This document shows, piece by piece, positions 4,771 through 5,323 of a DNA stretch of 5,323 bases (positions are counted from its first letter, which is position 1; each line of letters opens with the position of its first letter). The notes under the pieces were generated by a model. The model did no database searches and had not been told where the DNA came from. It was given only the letters and a program-made list of their open reading frames with translations. A program made the translations under genes and the position numbers. The stretch covers positions 1 to 5,323 of the forward strand of contig CALFIV010000140.1 in the NCBI GenBank assembly GCA_937877295.1. The letters are read 5' to 3'. Source of the stretch: an uncultured Clostridia bacterium. Lineage in GTDB: Bacteria; Bacillota_A; Clostridia; Christensenellales; CAG-138.

Positions 4771-4785
4771 GGACGAAATTCGTCC
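4771..4785. promoter_or_regulatory. Palindrome over the predicted DUF11 start site, operator or leader hairpin
   Basis: GGACGAA (4771-4777) and TTCGTCC (4779-4785) are perfect inverted repeats around a single A. The repeat covers the expected transcription start and ends two bases before the ribosome binding site. As DNA it is shaped like an operator. As RNA it would give a GGACG/CGUCC stem with a five-base loop, if the transcript starts early enough to include it. Confidence 0.4.
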
Positions 4786-4787
4786 GG

Positions 4788-4794
4788 AAAGGAG
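4788..4794 (+). promoter_or_regulatory. Ribosome binding site of the DUF11 gene
   Basis: AAAGGAG is followed by the six-base spacer TACTGT and ATG 4801, an ordinary strong site that fixes the start of an otherwise incomplete reading frame. Confidence 0.82.
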
Positions 4795-4800
4795 TACTGT

Positions 4801-5323
4801 ATGGCTACCATCATCAATCAAGCAAACCTGACCTATACGTACGGCACGACCACCGAAAACGTGCTGTCAAATCTCGCGGTAACGGAACGGACCGAGCCTC
4901 TCTCTCCGGCGAAACGCACGCTGGAAGACGCCTATCGGGCCGCGTCCGATCTGACATATCTGATCTCTCTGCAAAACAACAGCAACGCACCGTTTACGGA
5001 CCTGACCGTGCAGGACAATCTCGGCGCATTCACGCCCGCAGGGGCAGCCGCTCCGGTTCAGCCGCTGACCTATACCGGTCCTGCGGAGCTCTATGTGAAC
5101 GGCGTTTTCGCGCAGACGCTGACGCCGGCCGTCACCGAAGACGGTGTGACCTTCACGCTGCCCTCCCTGCCCTCCGGCTCGAACGCGCTGATTCTGTATA
5201 AAGCGCGCGTCAACGGCTTTGCGCCGCTGAGCCAAGGCAGTGAGATCACCAACACCGCGACATTCACCGGCGGCGCAGGAGAACCGCAGACCGTTTCCGC
5301 AGCGATCCCCGTCGACTCGTATG
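4801..5323 (+). CDS. DUF11-domain (TIGR01451-like repeat) protein, 3' end outside the window
   Basis: The first 174 residues are visible and the frame is still open at the window edge. The sequence starts MATIINQANLTYTYG, which I associate with a clostridial group of DUF11 proteins. A beta-sandwich repeat follows: DLTYLISLQNNSNAPFTDL with VQDNLGAFTP (about 50-80), then PAELYVNG, NALILYKARVNGFAPL and a closing EITNTATFTGG (about 148-158). DUF11 repeats are usually found in cell-surface proteins, but here there is no signal peptide or N-terminal membrane segment, and the first beta-strand starts at residue 5. A cytoplasmic site, a non-classical export route or spore-surface assembly are all possible. 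The biochemical role is unknown. It has its own leader, a strong ribosome binding site and a palindrome at the predicted start, and it is separated from popT by the 139-bp element. The rest of the protein, including any further repeats, cannot be seen. Confidence 0.8.
   Translation, partial: MATIINQANLTYTYGTTTENVLSNLAVTERTEPLSPAKRTLEDAYRAASDLTYLISLQNNSNAPFTDLTVQDNLGAFTPAGAAAPVQPLTYTGPAELYVNGVFAQTLTPAVTEDGVTFTLPSLPSGSNALILYKARVNGFAPLSQGSEITNTATFTGGAGEPQTVSAAIPVDSY

Noticed and set aside
4665..5201. Plus-strand open frame of 178 codons overlapping the right repeat and the DUF11 gene
   Set aside because: It is out of frame with the DUF11 gene, which has the ribosome binding site and recognisable repeats; its own sequence is Arg/Ser-rich and crosses the palindrome.

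Overview
The window looks like chromosomal DNA from an anaerobic Clostridia-type Firmicute (Oscillospiraceae/Christensenellales-like, possibly gut-associated). The grounds are AAAGGAGG-type Shine-Dalgarno sites, an intrinsic terminator with a clean U-tract, a membrane-anchored HtrA protease, a DUF368 lipid-carrier translocase and a DUF11-repeat protein starting MATIINQA. The GC content is fairly high for the group, roughly mid-to-high 50s percent by eye. The lineage is an inference. I see no phage, IS, CRISPR, tRNA or rRNA sequence.

Layout, left to right. (1) The last 22 codons of an unidentified plus-strand gene end at 70. (2) At 71-284 lies a convergent intergenic stretch with two palindromic repeat modules and a stem-loop beyond the transporter gene. 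(3) At 285-1763, minus strand, is a MelB-like GPH-family cation:sugar symporter with its own promoter and two palindromes that could be operators. (4) At 1885-1917 is a strong rho-independent terminator ending the next gene. (5) At 1947-3176, minus strand, is a membrane-anchored HtrA/DegP-type serine protease with one PDZ domain. (6) At 3177-3369 is a divergent promoter region. (7) At 3370-4578, plus strand, is a DUF368 (PopT-type) undecaprenyl-phosphate translocase carrying a hydrophilic insert of about 110 residues. (8) At 4594-4739 is a 139-bp palindromic element with 16-bp terminal inverted repeats followed by a T-tract. (9) At 4801-5323, plus strand, is the start of a DUF11-domain protein that runs off the window.

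How the genes fit together: htrA and popT are divergent and both act on the cell envelope, one in protein quality control and the other in lipid-carrier recycling. A shared stress response is possible, but no known stress operator is visible between them. The sugar symporter has no catabolic enzyme beside it here and appears to be a single-gene unit. The DUF11 gene has its own leader and ribosome binding site behind the palindromic element.

The points most worth a second look are four. The popT promoter has near-consensus boxes 17 bp apart that place +1 at the A of the ATG, so the gene may be leaderless. The PopT homologue has a large extracytoplasmic insert. The same repeat modules occur in opposite arrangements at the two ends of the window. 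The DUF11 protein lacks a signal peptide and has a CATAnnnTA promoter element.
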